14,298 nucleotides of DNA. It comes from Clostridia bacterium (GTDB taxonomy: Bacteria > Bacillota > Clostridia > Christensenellales > UBA1242). A program made the position numbers and the translations under genes. Each line of letters opens with the position of its first letter. Within the stretch, counting starts at the first letter, position 1. The notes beneath the pieces were generated by a model, which searched no databases, had not been told where the DNA came from, and saw only the letters and a list, made by a program, of their open reading frames with translations. The DNA lies in assembly GCA_900766395.1 (NCBI GenBank), contig CAAFWB010000129.1, positions 1-14,298 of the forward strand, given 5' to 3'. Below are positions 7,273 to 14,298 of this stretch, piece by piece.

Positions 7273-7308
7273 AAAATTTGGAGAGGGCAGACGTCCGCTC
7301 CAATTTTT
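7273..7308 (+). terminator. Tall rpsO-pnp intergenic hairpin (attenuator or RNase site)
   Basis: From the inside, GGGC (7285-7288) pairs with GTCC (7293-7296, one G-T) around AGAC. After one A-G mismatch, TTGGAG (7278-7283) pairs perfectly with CTCCAA (7298-7303). After one T-T mismatch, AAAA (7273-7276) pairs with TTTT (7305-7308). Five T follow the G-C-containing stem. It begins right after the rpsO stop and ends before the pnp ribosome binding site. It fits a partial terminator that reduces pnp expression, or a double-stranded processing site such as the RNase III site of E. coli pnp. Confidence 0.6.
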
Positions 7309-7331
7309 ATGAAAAAAAGAAGGAGATTTTT

Positions 7332-9428
7332 ATGAGTAACAAACAAGCAACAATCTTCGAAACCGAAATTGGTGGCAAAAAGGTTATTGTTGAAACTGGA
7401 AAGTTTGCTGAACAAGCAAACGGCTCTTGTGTTGTTCGTTGCGGCGAAACTGTTGTTATGGTCAACGTCACAATGAGCAAAGAACCTCGTCCAGGCATCG
7501 ACTTTTTCCCGCTCAGTGTCGACTTTGAAGAAAAAATGTATTCAGTAGGAAAAATTCCTGGTGGATTCAAAAAACGCGAAGGAAGACCAAGCGACAAAGC
7601 AATTTTGACATCTCGTCTTATTGACAGACCTCTTCGTCCTCTTTTCCCAAAAGGATTCTTTAATGATGTCACAGTGATTGCAACAGCACTTTCTGTTGAC
7701 CCTGATGTTGCACCAGAACCAATCGCGATGCTCGGTTCATCAATCGCACTCAGCATTTCAGACATTCCATTCCAAGGTCCAACAGGCTCATGTCTTGTTG
7801 CAATGGTTGACGGCAAATATATCATCAACCCAACAGAAGAAGAAAGAGAAAAATCAAGAATGCACCTCACTGTTTCAGGAACAAACGAGGCAATCCTCAT
7901 GGTTGAAGCAGGTGCAAAACAAGTTAGTGAACAAGAAATGCTTGATGCAATCATGTTCGCACATGAAGAAATCAAAAAACAAGTTGCATTCATTCTTGAT
8001 ATGAAAGCAAAAATCGGCAAACCACTCAACACTGAAATCAACTATTATGTCATTCCAGAAGATTTGGAACATGATGTAAAAGAATATGCTGATGAAATGC
8101 TTTCAAAAGCACTTGACACTTTTGACCGTCACACTCGTCAAGCAAATCAAGACGCAGTTGAAGCAGACGTTCAAGCACATTTTGCAGACATCTATCCAGA
8201 TTCTCAAAGACAAATCGGCGATGTTCTCTACAAAATGACAAAACAAAAAGTTAGAAACAGAATCCTCAATGACAGCGTTCGTCCAGACGGAAGAAAACTC
8301 ACTGAAATTCGTCCAATTTGGTGCGATGCTGGTGTTCTTCCAAGAGTTCACGGAACAGGTGTTTTCACTCGTGGACAAACACAAGTTCTCACAACACTCA
8401 CACTCGGGACACTTGGCGATGGACAAATTATTGACGGACTTACAGCCGAAGAAGAAGTAAAACGCTATATGCACCAATATAACATGCCAGGATATGCAAC
8501 AGGGGAAGCAAAGCCTCTCAAAACACCAGGCAGACGTGAAATTGGTCACGGCGCACTTGCTGAGCGTGCACTTGAACCAGTTATTCCAAGTGAAGAAGAA
8601 TTCCCATACGCACTTCGTTTGGTTTCTGAAGTTCTTTCTTCAAACGGTTCATCATCAATGGCTTCAGTTTGTGGTTCAACTCTTGCACTAATGGATGCAG
8701 GCGTTCCAATCTCATCTCCAGTTGCAGGAATAGCAATGGGACTTATCAAAGATGATGAAAATCACAGAGTTGCAATTCTTTCAGACATTCAAGGACTTGA
8801 AGATTTCCTTGGCGACATGGACTTCAAAGTTGCCGGAACAGAAAGAGGAATCACAGCAATTCAAATGGATATCAAAATCAAAGGAATTGACAAACAAATC
8901 CTCACAACCGCTCTTGAACAAGCAAGAATGGGCAGAATGGAAATCATGGAAAAGATGCTTGCAGTTATTCCAGAACCACGCGCACACCTTTCAAAATATG
9001 CTCCAAAAATCATAACATTCTCAATCGACCCAGAAAAGATTGGTGAAGTTATTGGTTCAGGTGGAAAAACAATCAACAAAATAATTGACGAAACTGGCGT
9101 TAAAATCGACATTTCTGACGAAGGAAAAGTATTTATTGCAACACCTGACGAAGAAAAAGCTGCTCGCGCAAAAGAAATTATCCTTTCAATCACAGAAGAC
9201 CTCAAAGTCAAAGAGCACTACACTGGAAAAGTTGTAAAAATCATGCAATTTGGTGCTTTCGTTGAACTCGGACCAACAAAAGACGGAATGATTCACATTT
9301 CAAAACTTTCTTCTGAACGCGTTGCAAAAGTTGAAGATGTTGTTAAAGTTGGCGACACAGTTGAAGTTGAAGTTATCAAAGTTGATGACAAAGGAAGAGT
9401 CGACCTCAAACTCATCAAAAAACTTTAA
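7332..9428 (+). CDS. pnp: Polyribonucleotide nucleotidyltransferase (PNPase)
   Basis: PNPase degrades RNA 3' to 5' with phosphate, releasing nucleoside diphosphates, and can add tails in reverse. It acts as a ring-shaped trimer in RNA decay. The 698-residue protein has the full domain set. The first RNase PH-like core (about 10-215) contains RPLRPLFPKG (99-108). An alpha-helical linker spans about 240-310. The second, catalytic RNase PH core (about 315-545) contains FTRGQTQ (345-351), SSNGSSSMASVCGS (436-449) and LGDMDFK (493-499) with the catalytic acidic residues. A KH domain follows with GSGG (575-578), then an S1 domain (about 628-697) with GAFVELGPTKDGMIHIS. ATG 7332 is chosen because GAAGGAG (7319-7325) is 6 nt upstream; an earlier in-frame TTG at 7278 lies within the intergenic hairpin. 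It is probably transcribed from the rpsO promoter. Confidence 0.98.
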   Translation: MSNKQATIFETEIGGKKVIVETGKFAEQANGSCVVRCGETVVMVNVTMSKEPRPGIDFFPLSVDFEEKMYSVGKIPGGFKKREGRPSDKAILTSRLIDRPLRPLFPKGFFNDVTVIATALSVDPDVAPEPIAMLGSSIALSISDIPFQGPTGSCLVAMVDGKYIINPTEEEREKSRMHLTVSGTNEAILMVEAGAKQVSEQEMLDAIMFAHEEIKKQVAFILDMKAKIGKPLNTEINYYVIPEDLEHDVKEYADEMLSKALDTFDRHTRQANQDAVEADVQAHFADIYPDSQRQIGDVLYKMTKQKVRNRILNDSVRPDGRKLTEIRPIWCDAGVLPRVHGTGVFTRGQTQVLTTLTLGTLGDGQIIDGLTAEEEVKRYMHQYNMPGYATGEAKPLKTPGRREIGHGALAERALEPVIPSEEEFPYALRLVSEVLSSNGSSSMASVCGSTLALMDAGVPISSPVAGIAMGLIKDDENHRVAILSDIQGLEDFLGDMDFKVAGTERGITAIQMDIKIKGIDKQILTTALEQARMGRMEIMEKMLAVIPEPRAHLSKYAPKIITFSIDPEKIGEVIGSGGKTINKIIDETGVKIDISDEGKVFIATPDEEKAARAKEIILSITEDLKVKEHYTGKVVKIMQFGAFVELGPTKDGMIHISKLSSERVAKVEDVVKVGDTVEVEVIKVDDKGRVDLKLIKKL

Positions 9429-9438
9429 TTAAAAGCTT

Positions 9439-9468
9439 AAAAAGATCATAAAACCTATGGTCTTTTTT
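9439..9468 (+). terminator. Intrinsic terminator after pnp
   Basis: AAAAAGATCA (9439-9448) pairs with TGGTCTTTTT (9458-9467, one T-G wobble) across a 9-nt loop whose ends can also pair, and the T-run continues to 9468. It lies 10 nt after the pnp stop and ends the rpsO-pnp unit. Confidence 0.82.
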
Positions 9469-9524
9469 AGTTTGAAAACACTGCCGCATATTCTTTTTTG
9501 AAGCATCTATGCATATGTTAAAAC

Positions 9525-10244
9525 ATGAAAAGTTTAAAGAAGTTTCGTCATGTTTATTCAAACATTTTTATATGCATTTCATTTGCAGTTTTGATTGGAC
9601 TGACTTTTTTATCAGGCAGTGCAAGTGTTTTTTCAAGCACTAACAAACTCGTTCCAATCTATTGCGGAGATAAAAACTCAAAAAATGTCACTCTCATGAT
9701 TAATGTTTATTGGGGAACGGAATACCTTGATAAAATGCTTACGACACTCAAAAAACATGATGTTCAAACCACATTTTTTGTTGGTGGAATGTGGGCACAA
9801 AAAGAAAATGCCATGTTAAACCGAATAAAAGAAGACGGGCATGAAATTGCCAATCATGGCTATTTTCACAAAGACCATGACAAAATTTCGGCTGAAAGAA
9901 ACCGAGAAGAAATTTCAATGGCGGAACAGGTGATTGAAAAAACTTGCGGAGTAAAAACAAAACTCTTTATGCCGCCAAGTGGAGCGTTTAATCAAACAAC
10001 CCTCAAGGTTGCAGGCGAACTTGGATATAAGACAATTATGTGGAGCAAGGACACGATTGATTGGAGAGATAAAAACCCAACTCTAATTTATAATCGTGCA
10101 ACTCAAAACATCGCTGGAGGAGACTTAATTTTGATGCACCCAACTCTCGCAACAACAGAAGTGCTTGAAGACATTATTGTGTCACTCAAACGTGGCGGCT
10201 GGAATTTGGTGACCGTGTCAAAAAATCTCGAAACTTCAACTTGA
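9525..10244 (+). CDS. ylxY: YlxY-type polysaccharide deacetylase-like protein
   Basis: This is a 239-residue protein with an N-terminal membrane anchor or signal (about 12-32) and a NodB-like domain (about 52-235), so it should act outside the membrane on envelope glycans. TFF (83-85), the metal site NHGYFH (110-115, HxxxH), DTIDW (176-180) and LILMHP (201-206) match the family. Two catalytic positions do not: the TFDDG motif is replaced by MINVYWG (58-64), and the Arg of the RPPYG motif is Met in MPPSGAF (149-155). The INVxWG form is what I recall for YlxY (TIGR02873, called a probable sporulation protein), and ylxY directly follows pnp in B. subtilis as here. Deacetylase activity is therefore doubtful. 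The ATG has no Shine-Dalgarno sequence, and no better start is available. It follows the pnp terminator, so it needs its own promoter, which I could not identify. Confidence 0.82.
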   Translation: MKSLKKFRHVYSNIFICISFAVLIGLTFLSGSASVFSSTNKLVPIYCGDKNSKNVTLMINVYWGTEYLDKMLTTLKKHDVQTTFFVGGMWAQKENAMLNRIKEDGHEIANHGYFHKDHDKISAERNREEISMAEQVIEKTCGVKTKLFMPPSGAFNQTTLKVAGELGYKTIMWSKDTIDWRDKNPTLIYNRATQNIAGGDLILMHPTLATTEVLEDIIVSLKRGGWNLVTVSKNLETST

Positions 10245-10270
10245 CAAAAAAATACTTAAAACCTTTTAAT
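10241..10270 (+). promoter_or_regulatory. Candidate upstream promoter P1 for ftsK
   Basis: A perfect TTGACA (10241-10246), overlapping the ylxY stop codon, is followed after 18 bp by TTTAAT (10265-10270), which matches the -10 consensus at five of six positions. The expected start is near 10277. A perfect dyad, TTAAAA-CC-TTTTAA (10256-10269), covers the spacer end and most of the -10 element. Confidence 0.5.
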
Positions 10271-10292
10271 TTCTATTGAAAAATATTATAAT
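10264..10292 (+). promoter_or_regulatory. Candidate downstream promoter P2 for ftsK
   Basis: A perfect TATAAT (10287-10292) has only a weak TTTTAA (10264-10269) 17 bp upstream. The expected transcription start, near 10299, lies 3' of the ATG at 10295 but before the TTG at 10334, which bears on the choice of ftsK start. Confidence 0.4.
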
Positions 10293-10317
10293 TAATGTTA
10301 AACTTAAATAGAAAAAT

Positions 10318-10325
10318 AAAAGGGA
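10318..10325 (+). promoter_or_regulatory. Ribosome binding site that favours the TTG start of ftsK
   Basis: AAAAGGGA at 10318-10325 is placed with 9 nt between its last G and TTG 10334. The alternative ATG 10295 has only AT-rich sequence upstream and no purine-rich site. Confidence 0.55.
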
Positions 10326-10333
10326 AAATAACT

Positions 10334-13135
10334 TTGGCTAAATACAATTTTAATCAAGAACAAAAACCCGAGAAACCAAAACAAAAACCAAATGTAAGAA
10401 AGATTATTGGAATTGTTTTGGTGGTTTTTTGCTCTTTTGCTTTTCTTGCATTATTCACGAATTTAATTTCATTTTTTAAATCATTTTTGATGGGAGTTTT
10501 TGGACTGTTTGCATACCCAATTTTTATCGTTTTTTTTATTCTCGGAATTGCTCTTATCAACAACAAAAAGTATGTTATGAGCAAACGCTATGCAATCAGC
10601 ATTTCTCTTGCATTAATCTCTTTGCTTGCAATCATTGACCTTGCTTTGATGCATAATTTTTCAGGCAATTATGGTGATTGGCTTGCGTATTCATACAATC
10701 ACAAACTCACGGCTGGCGGATTTTTGATTGGATTTATCACCGCGCCTTTCAGATTTTTGTTGTTTGAAGCAGGAGCATATATTGTCTTTTCAATTTTGTT
10801 TATTGTCGCAATCGGACTTATTATTGATTATTTCAGATTCGCAAAAAAATATAATGATTACAAAAAGCCCACAAAAGTCGTTGAAAAAAATGAGGCTCCT
10901 GTTGAAGTCTTGATGTCAACAAAAAAATCAAAAAGGGCAGCGCGAATGGCTGAAACTGAACAACCAAAAATAACTCTTGATGCAGAAATTGAAAAAAATA
11001 AAGGTGATCTTTCTGCAAAAGAAAAATTGGGGTTGCTCAACAAAAAAACAGTGATATCAAGTTCTAATGTTTTTGAAAAACAGCCTCCAATCATGAAAAG
11101 AGATGAGCCAAGCATTGAAAATGTTAATTCTGGAAAAATGAGCATACGTGAATATCTTTTGACAAAACCAACAAACATTGATTTGGGTTATTATCGAAAA
11201 GATGTTCAAAACACAGAACAAAACAGCAACACGATTGCAAGCAATATTCAAGAACTCAAACAAGAACCAAAAGTTGTTATACAATCACAAAAGCCAACAC
11301 AAGAACTTTTTGTTCATGATGATTTTTCAGATTTTTCAAACAACACAAACATAATTCGTCAAGATCCAAATAATTTTTATGAAGAAAGACTTCAATCAAG
11401 CACACCAAAACAAAGTGAGCCAAAACTTGAAGTCGAAGAGCCACAAAACAGTGAAGAAATAATAAATAATTTGGAAGACGAAGTTCTCAAATCAATCAAT
11501 AATCCAGACAAAATTGACCTTGATGCAACAAGTTCAACACTCTCAAGTTCAAGACGCAGAGAAAGATTTGTTAATCTTGAAAAACCACAAGAAAACAATT
11601 TTGAAGCAACAAAGCCTTCACAAGAAAAGCAACCAGAAGTTGTTGAACCAATAAAACCGGTTAAACAAAAATCTTCGTTCTACAAAACTCCACCAATTGA
11701 GATATTTACAACTGAATCAATGAACCTTAATGAACTCAATGATGACATGACAGCAAAAAAGGTTCAACTTGAATATGCTCTTGAAACGTTTAATGTCCCT
11801 GCAAAAGTTATTGCAATCACAATCGGCCCAGCGGTCACGCGTTTCGAACTCGAAATGCCTGTTGGAATAAGTGTTAAAAAACTTGTTGCCCATTCTGATG
11901 ATATTGCTCTCACACTTGCTGCAAACGGCGGAATTAGAATTGAAGCTCCAATTCCAGGCAAGAGTGCGGTTGGTATTGAAGTTCCAAACGACAAAATTGC
12001 AACTGTTGGACTCAAAGAAATCATGATGGCACCAGAATTTAAAAATGCCAAATCGCCACTTACTGTTGCACTTGGAAAAGACATCAGTGGTGAAATCAAA
12101 GTCTGTGACATTGCAAAAATGCCTCACTTGCTCGTTGCTGGTGCAACAAACTCAGGTAAATCTGTTTGCTTGAACGCAATTATTTTGAGTCTTATTTCAA
12201 GAAATTCACCAGACGATTTGAGACTTATTCTTATTGACCCAAAAAGAGTTGAATTCACAATGTATAATGACTTGCCTCATCTTGTTATGCCAAAAGTTAT
12301 TAGTGAAACAGACAAGGCGGTTAACGCGCTCAAATATGCTGTTGCTGAAATGGAAAGAAGATTTGTTATGCTTCAAGACAAGCGTTGCAGAAATATTGGA
12401 GAATACAACGACAGCGAAGATGTCAAATCTGGTGCTGTGCCAAAAATGCCATATCTTGTTATCATTGTTGACGAGCTTGCTGACCTCATGGTTATGGCAA
12501 AGAAAGAAGTTGAAGAAAACTTGTTACGTCTTGCACAAAAGGCTAGGGCAGCTGGAATTCATATGGTTCTTGCAACACAACGTCCTTCTGTTGATGTTAT
12601 CACAGGTTTGATTAAAGCAAACTTCCCATCAAGAATAACATTTGCGCTCACAAGTTTTGCTGATTCAAAAACAATTCTTGATCAGGGTGGTGCTGAAAAA
12701 CTTTTGGGCAAAGGTGATATGCTTTATCTTCCATCTGATGCTCCATGTCCAAAGCGTATTCAAGGTTGCTTTATGACGGGAACAGAAGTTTATAACTATG
12801 TTGAATTTATCAAAGATAACAACGATTATGACTTTGATGCAAATGTTGAAATGAGCATCACTGCTCCAAAACAATCAAATGTTTCCGAACTCGTTGATGG
12901 AAAACGCGAAAATGACTTTGACGAACTCTTGCCACAAGCACTCAAACTTGTTATTGAGAACGGACAAGCGTCAATCACAATTCTTCAAAGAAAACTTCTT
13001 ATTGGTTATCCAAGAGCATCAAGAATTGTTGACCAAATGGAAACTGCGGGATACATTTCTCCTTCTGACGGAAGCAAACCAAGAAGCGTTTATATGACAA
13101 TGGAAGAATGGGAACAAAAATTTAAAAAGGATTAA
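10334..13135 (+). CDS. ftsK: DNA translocase FtsK/SpoIIIE
   Basis: FtsK/SpoIIIE is a septum-anchored hexameric ATPase that pumps chromosomal DNA during division or sporulation. Using the TTG start, the protein is 933 residues. It has four or five membrane helices between about 22 and 167, a low-complexity charged linker (about 170-455), and then the motor. The motor shows ITIGPAVTRFELEMP in its alpha domain (495-509), Walker A GATNSGKS (603-610; Asn where GATGSGKS is usual), Walker B LVIIVDELAD (708-717), ATQRPSVDVITG (747-758) and LDQGGAEKLLGKGDML (782-797). A C-terminal winged-helix gamma domain (about 867-925) with LLIGYPRASRIVDQMETAGYI would read orienting sequences on the chromosome. The TTG is chosen for its ribosome binding site and a natural AKYNF N-terminus; ATG 10295 would add 13 residues. 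It lies between ylxY and rimO. FtsK and SpoIIIE cannot be told apart here. Confidence 0.95.
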   Translation: MAKYNFNQEQKPEKPKQKPNVRKIIGIVLVVFCSFAFLALFTNLISFFKSFLMGVFGLFAYPIFIVFFILGIALINNKKYVMSKRYAISISLALISLLAIIDLALMHNFSGNYGDWLAYSYNHKLTAGGFLIGFITAPFRFLLFEAGAYIVFSILFIVAIGLIIDYFRFAKKYNDYKKPTKVVEKNEAPVEVLMSTKKSKRAARMAETEQPKITLDAEIEKNKGDLSAKEKLGLLNKKTVISSSNVFEKQPPIMKRDEPSIENVNSGKMSIREYLLTKPTNIDLGYYRKDVQNTEQNSNTIASNIQELKQEPKVVIQSQKPTQELFVHDDFSDFSNNTNIIRQDPNNFYEERLQSSTPKQSEPKLEVEEPQNSEEIINNLEDEVLKSINNPDKIDLDATSSTLSSSRRRERFVNLEKPQENNFEATKPSQEKQPEVVEPIKPVKQKSSFYKTPPIEIFTTESMNLNELNDDMTAKKVQLEYALETFNVPAKVIAITIGPAVTRFELEMPVGISVKKLVAHSDDIALTLAANGGIRIEAPIPGKSAVGIEVPNDKIATVGLKEIMMAPEFKNAKSPLTVALGKDISGEIKVCDIAKMPHLLVAGATNSGKSVCLNAIILSLISRNSPDDLRLILIDPKRVEFTMYNDLPHLVMPKVISETDKAVNALKYAVAEMERRFVMLQDKRCRNIGEYNDSEDVKSGAVPKMPYLVIIVDELADLMVMAKKEVEENLLRLAQKARAAGIHMVLATQRPSVDVITGLIKANFPSRITFALTSFADSKTILDQGGAEKLLGKGDMLYLPSDAPCPKRIQGCFMTGTEVYNYVEFIKDNNDYDFDANVEMSITAPKQSNVSELVDGKRENDFDELLPQALKLVIENGQASITILQRKLLIGYPRASRIVDQMETAGYISPSDGSKPRSVYMTMEEWEQKFKKD

Positions 13136-13143
13136 TTTTGCAA

Positions 13144-14298
13144 ATGACAAAAAAGATTGGATTTATTAGTCTTGGTTGTGACAAAAACAGAGTGGACCTC
13201 GAAAAAATGATGTATAGACTTAAATCGGCAGGCTTTGAGCTCGTTGACGATTTGAATGAAGCAAACATCATTTTGGTAAACACCTGTGCTTTTATTGCAA
13301 GTGCAAGAAAAGAATCCATTGATAACATTCTTGAAATTGTTTCTTCAAAAGGTAAAAACAATCTGGAAAATATTGTGGTTTCAGGCTGTCTTGCAGAAAG
13401 ATTTGGCGAAGAACTTCATGAAGCAATTCCAGAAATCGATGCAATTGTAAAGCTTGCCGAGAACAACGAAATTGAAAAAATTATTTGTTCACTTGTGGGT
13501 GAGTCTGCTCCAAAAATTGGCAAAAATGCAAACATTTCTCGTGTGCTTTCAAACAGTCCTCATTTTGCTTATCTCAAAATTTCAGATGGTTGCAACAACT
13601 GTTGCTCATACTGCACAATTCCTCGCATTCGTGGCAGATATCGTTCAACTCCAATGGAGGACTTGCTTGCCGAAGCTGAGAACTTGGCAAAGCTTGGAGT
13701 CAAAGAACTGATTATTGTCGCACAAGACACCACGCGATATGGAACTGACCTCTATGGCGAACCAAAACTTTGCGAACTCATTGAAAAACTTTCCAAAATC
13801 AAAACTATTGAAAGAATAAGACTTCATTATTGTTATCCCGAAATGATTGGTGATGAACTTCTACATATGATTGAAACAAATCACAAAATTTGCGGATACC
13901 TTGACATTCCTTTCCAACACATTGATGACAAAATTCTAAAAAGCATGAACAGGCGTTCGACAAGTGCCCAAATTATTGGGCTCATCAACAAAATTCGTTC
14001 GCTCAAAAGAAAGGTTGCAATAAGAAGCACATTCATCATTGGATACCCGGGAGAAACAAGGCTTCAATTCAAACATCTTTGCGATTTTATAAAGAAATAT
14101 AAGCTTGAAAATGTTGGTTTCTTCTCTTATTCTCGTGAAGAAAGAACAAGTGCCGGCTTCATGAAAAATCAAGTGCCAGAGTTCATCAAAAAACGACGAC
14201 TCAAACATATTCAAAAACTGCAGGAAAAAATATCAACTGAACTTTGTAAGAGTAGAATTGGACAAACCCAAAATATTCTTATTGACGGCTTTGACGAA
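13144..14298 (+). CDS. rimO: Ribosomal protein S12 methylthiotransferase RimO, 3' partial
   Basis: RimO uses two iron-sulfur clusters and S-adenosylmethionine to add a methylthio group to a conserved Asp of ribosomal protein S12. 385 codons are visible with no stop before the window edge; the family is about 430-450 residues. The N-terminal UPF0004-type domain has cluster cysteines Cys12 (SLGCDKN), Cys48 (VNTCAF) and Cys82 (SGCLAE). The radical SAM core has CNNCCSYC with Cys150, Cys154 and Cys157, followed by TIPRIRGRYRS (158-168). FSYSREERTSA (327-337) and QVPE (343-346) point to RimO rather than MiaB. The C-terminal TRAM domain has just begun at the edge. The start is ATG 13144, or TTG 13138 in the same frame, which lies 7 nt after AAAAAGG (13124-13130), against 13 nt for the ATG. 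Only 8 nt separate the ftsK stop from the ATG, so it is very likely co-transcribed with ftsK. Confidence 0.94.
   Translation, partial: MTKKIGFISLGCDKNRVDLEKMMYRLKSAGFELVDDLNEANIILVNTCAFIASARKESIDNILEIVSSKGKNNLENIVVSGCLAERFGEELHEAIPEIDAIVKLAENNEIEKIICSLVGESAPKIGKNANISRVLSNSPHFAYLKISDGCNNCCSYCTIPRIRGRYRSTPMEDLLAEAENLAKLGVKELIIVAQDTTRYGTDLYGEPKLCELIEKLSKIKTIERIRLHYCYPEMIGDELLHMIETNHKICGYLDIPFQHIDDKILKSMNRRSTSAQIIGLINKIRSLKRKVAIRSTFIIGYPGETRLQFKHLCDFIKKYKLENVGFFSYSREERTSAGFMKNQVPEFIKKRRLKHIQKLQEKISTELCKSRIGQTQNILIDGFDE

Noticed and set aside
7309..7335. An 8-codon micro-ORF (MKKRRRFL) whose TGA overlaps the pnp ATG, resembling a coupled leader peptide.
   Set aside because: It has no ribosome binding site of its own, and its Arg codons are simply the pnp Shine-Dalgarno sequence read in another frame.
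7307..8041. A 244-codon reverse-strand reading frame inside pnp.
   Set aside because: It is antisense to the highly conserved PNPase core and arises from biased codon use; it shows no start signal and no recognisable protein motif.
9486..9519. GCATATT and CATATGTT upstream of ylxY, resembling halves of a sporulation sigma-E promoter.
   Set aside because: The halves are 19 bp apart, longer than the expected 13-15 or so, and the -10 half matches only in part.
11717..12127. Long reverse-strand frames inside ftsK.
   Set aside because: They lie opposite the conserved motor domain and have low-complexity composition typical of antisense shadows.
1..14298. Possible mobile element, toxin-antitoxin, phage-defence or CRISPR content.
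   Set aside because: All substantial reading frames are recognisable core genes on one strand, and no transposase, integrase, repeat-spacer array or compositional break was seen.

Overview
The window looks like chromosomal core DNA from an AT-rich low-GC Gram-positive bacterium of the Clostridia type (Bacillota), possibly an uncultured gut lineage. The reasons are the low GC (roughly 35-38% by eye), strong AAGGAGG-type ribosome binding sites, a split secD/secF pair followed by recJ, a HemZ-type radical SAM protein, and the Bacillota order rpsO-pnp-ylxY followed by an FtsK/SpoIIIE translocase. TAA, TAG and TGA are all used as stops, so the genetic code is standard bacterial. All genes lie on the + strand. 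No mobile element, CRISPR array, tRNA or rRNA is visible.

Left block (1-6895): the 3' part of a small TIGR04086-like membrane protein gene; a 140-bp gap with a strong sigma-A-type promoter; secD and secF overlapping by 14 bp (protein export motor); a clear intrinsic terminator; a promoter region carrying two small dyads; then recJ (single-strand exonuclease) overlapping hemZ (radical SAM protein) by 4 bp. Compared with the gene order I recall for Clostridia, the six-cysteine peptide (SCIFF) locus usually near secD is absent, and so is the apt-relA-dtd segment usually between recJ and hemZ.

Right block (6896-14298): a strong extended -10 promoter and a structured leader precede rpsO (ribosomal protein S15). 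A tall hairpin separates rpsO from pnp (polynucleotide phosphorylase), and pnp ends at an intrinsic terminator. Next come a YlxY-type polysaccharide deacetylase-like protein with substituted catalytic residues, an FtsK/SpoIIIE DNA translocase preceded by tandem candidate promoters, and the first 385 codons of rimO (ribosomal protein S12 methylthiotransferase), which runs off the right edge.

The genes are housekeeping: protein secretion, DNA repair, translation, RNA decay, chromosome segregation and ribosome modification. I see no convincing novel multi-gene system. The points that deserve a second look are regulatory (rpsO leader, rpsO-pnp hairpin, dyads before recJ) or concern gene order and degenerate active-site motifs.
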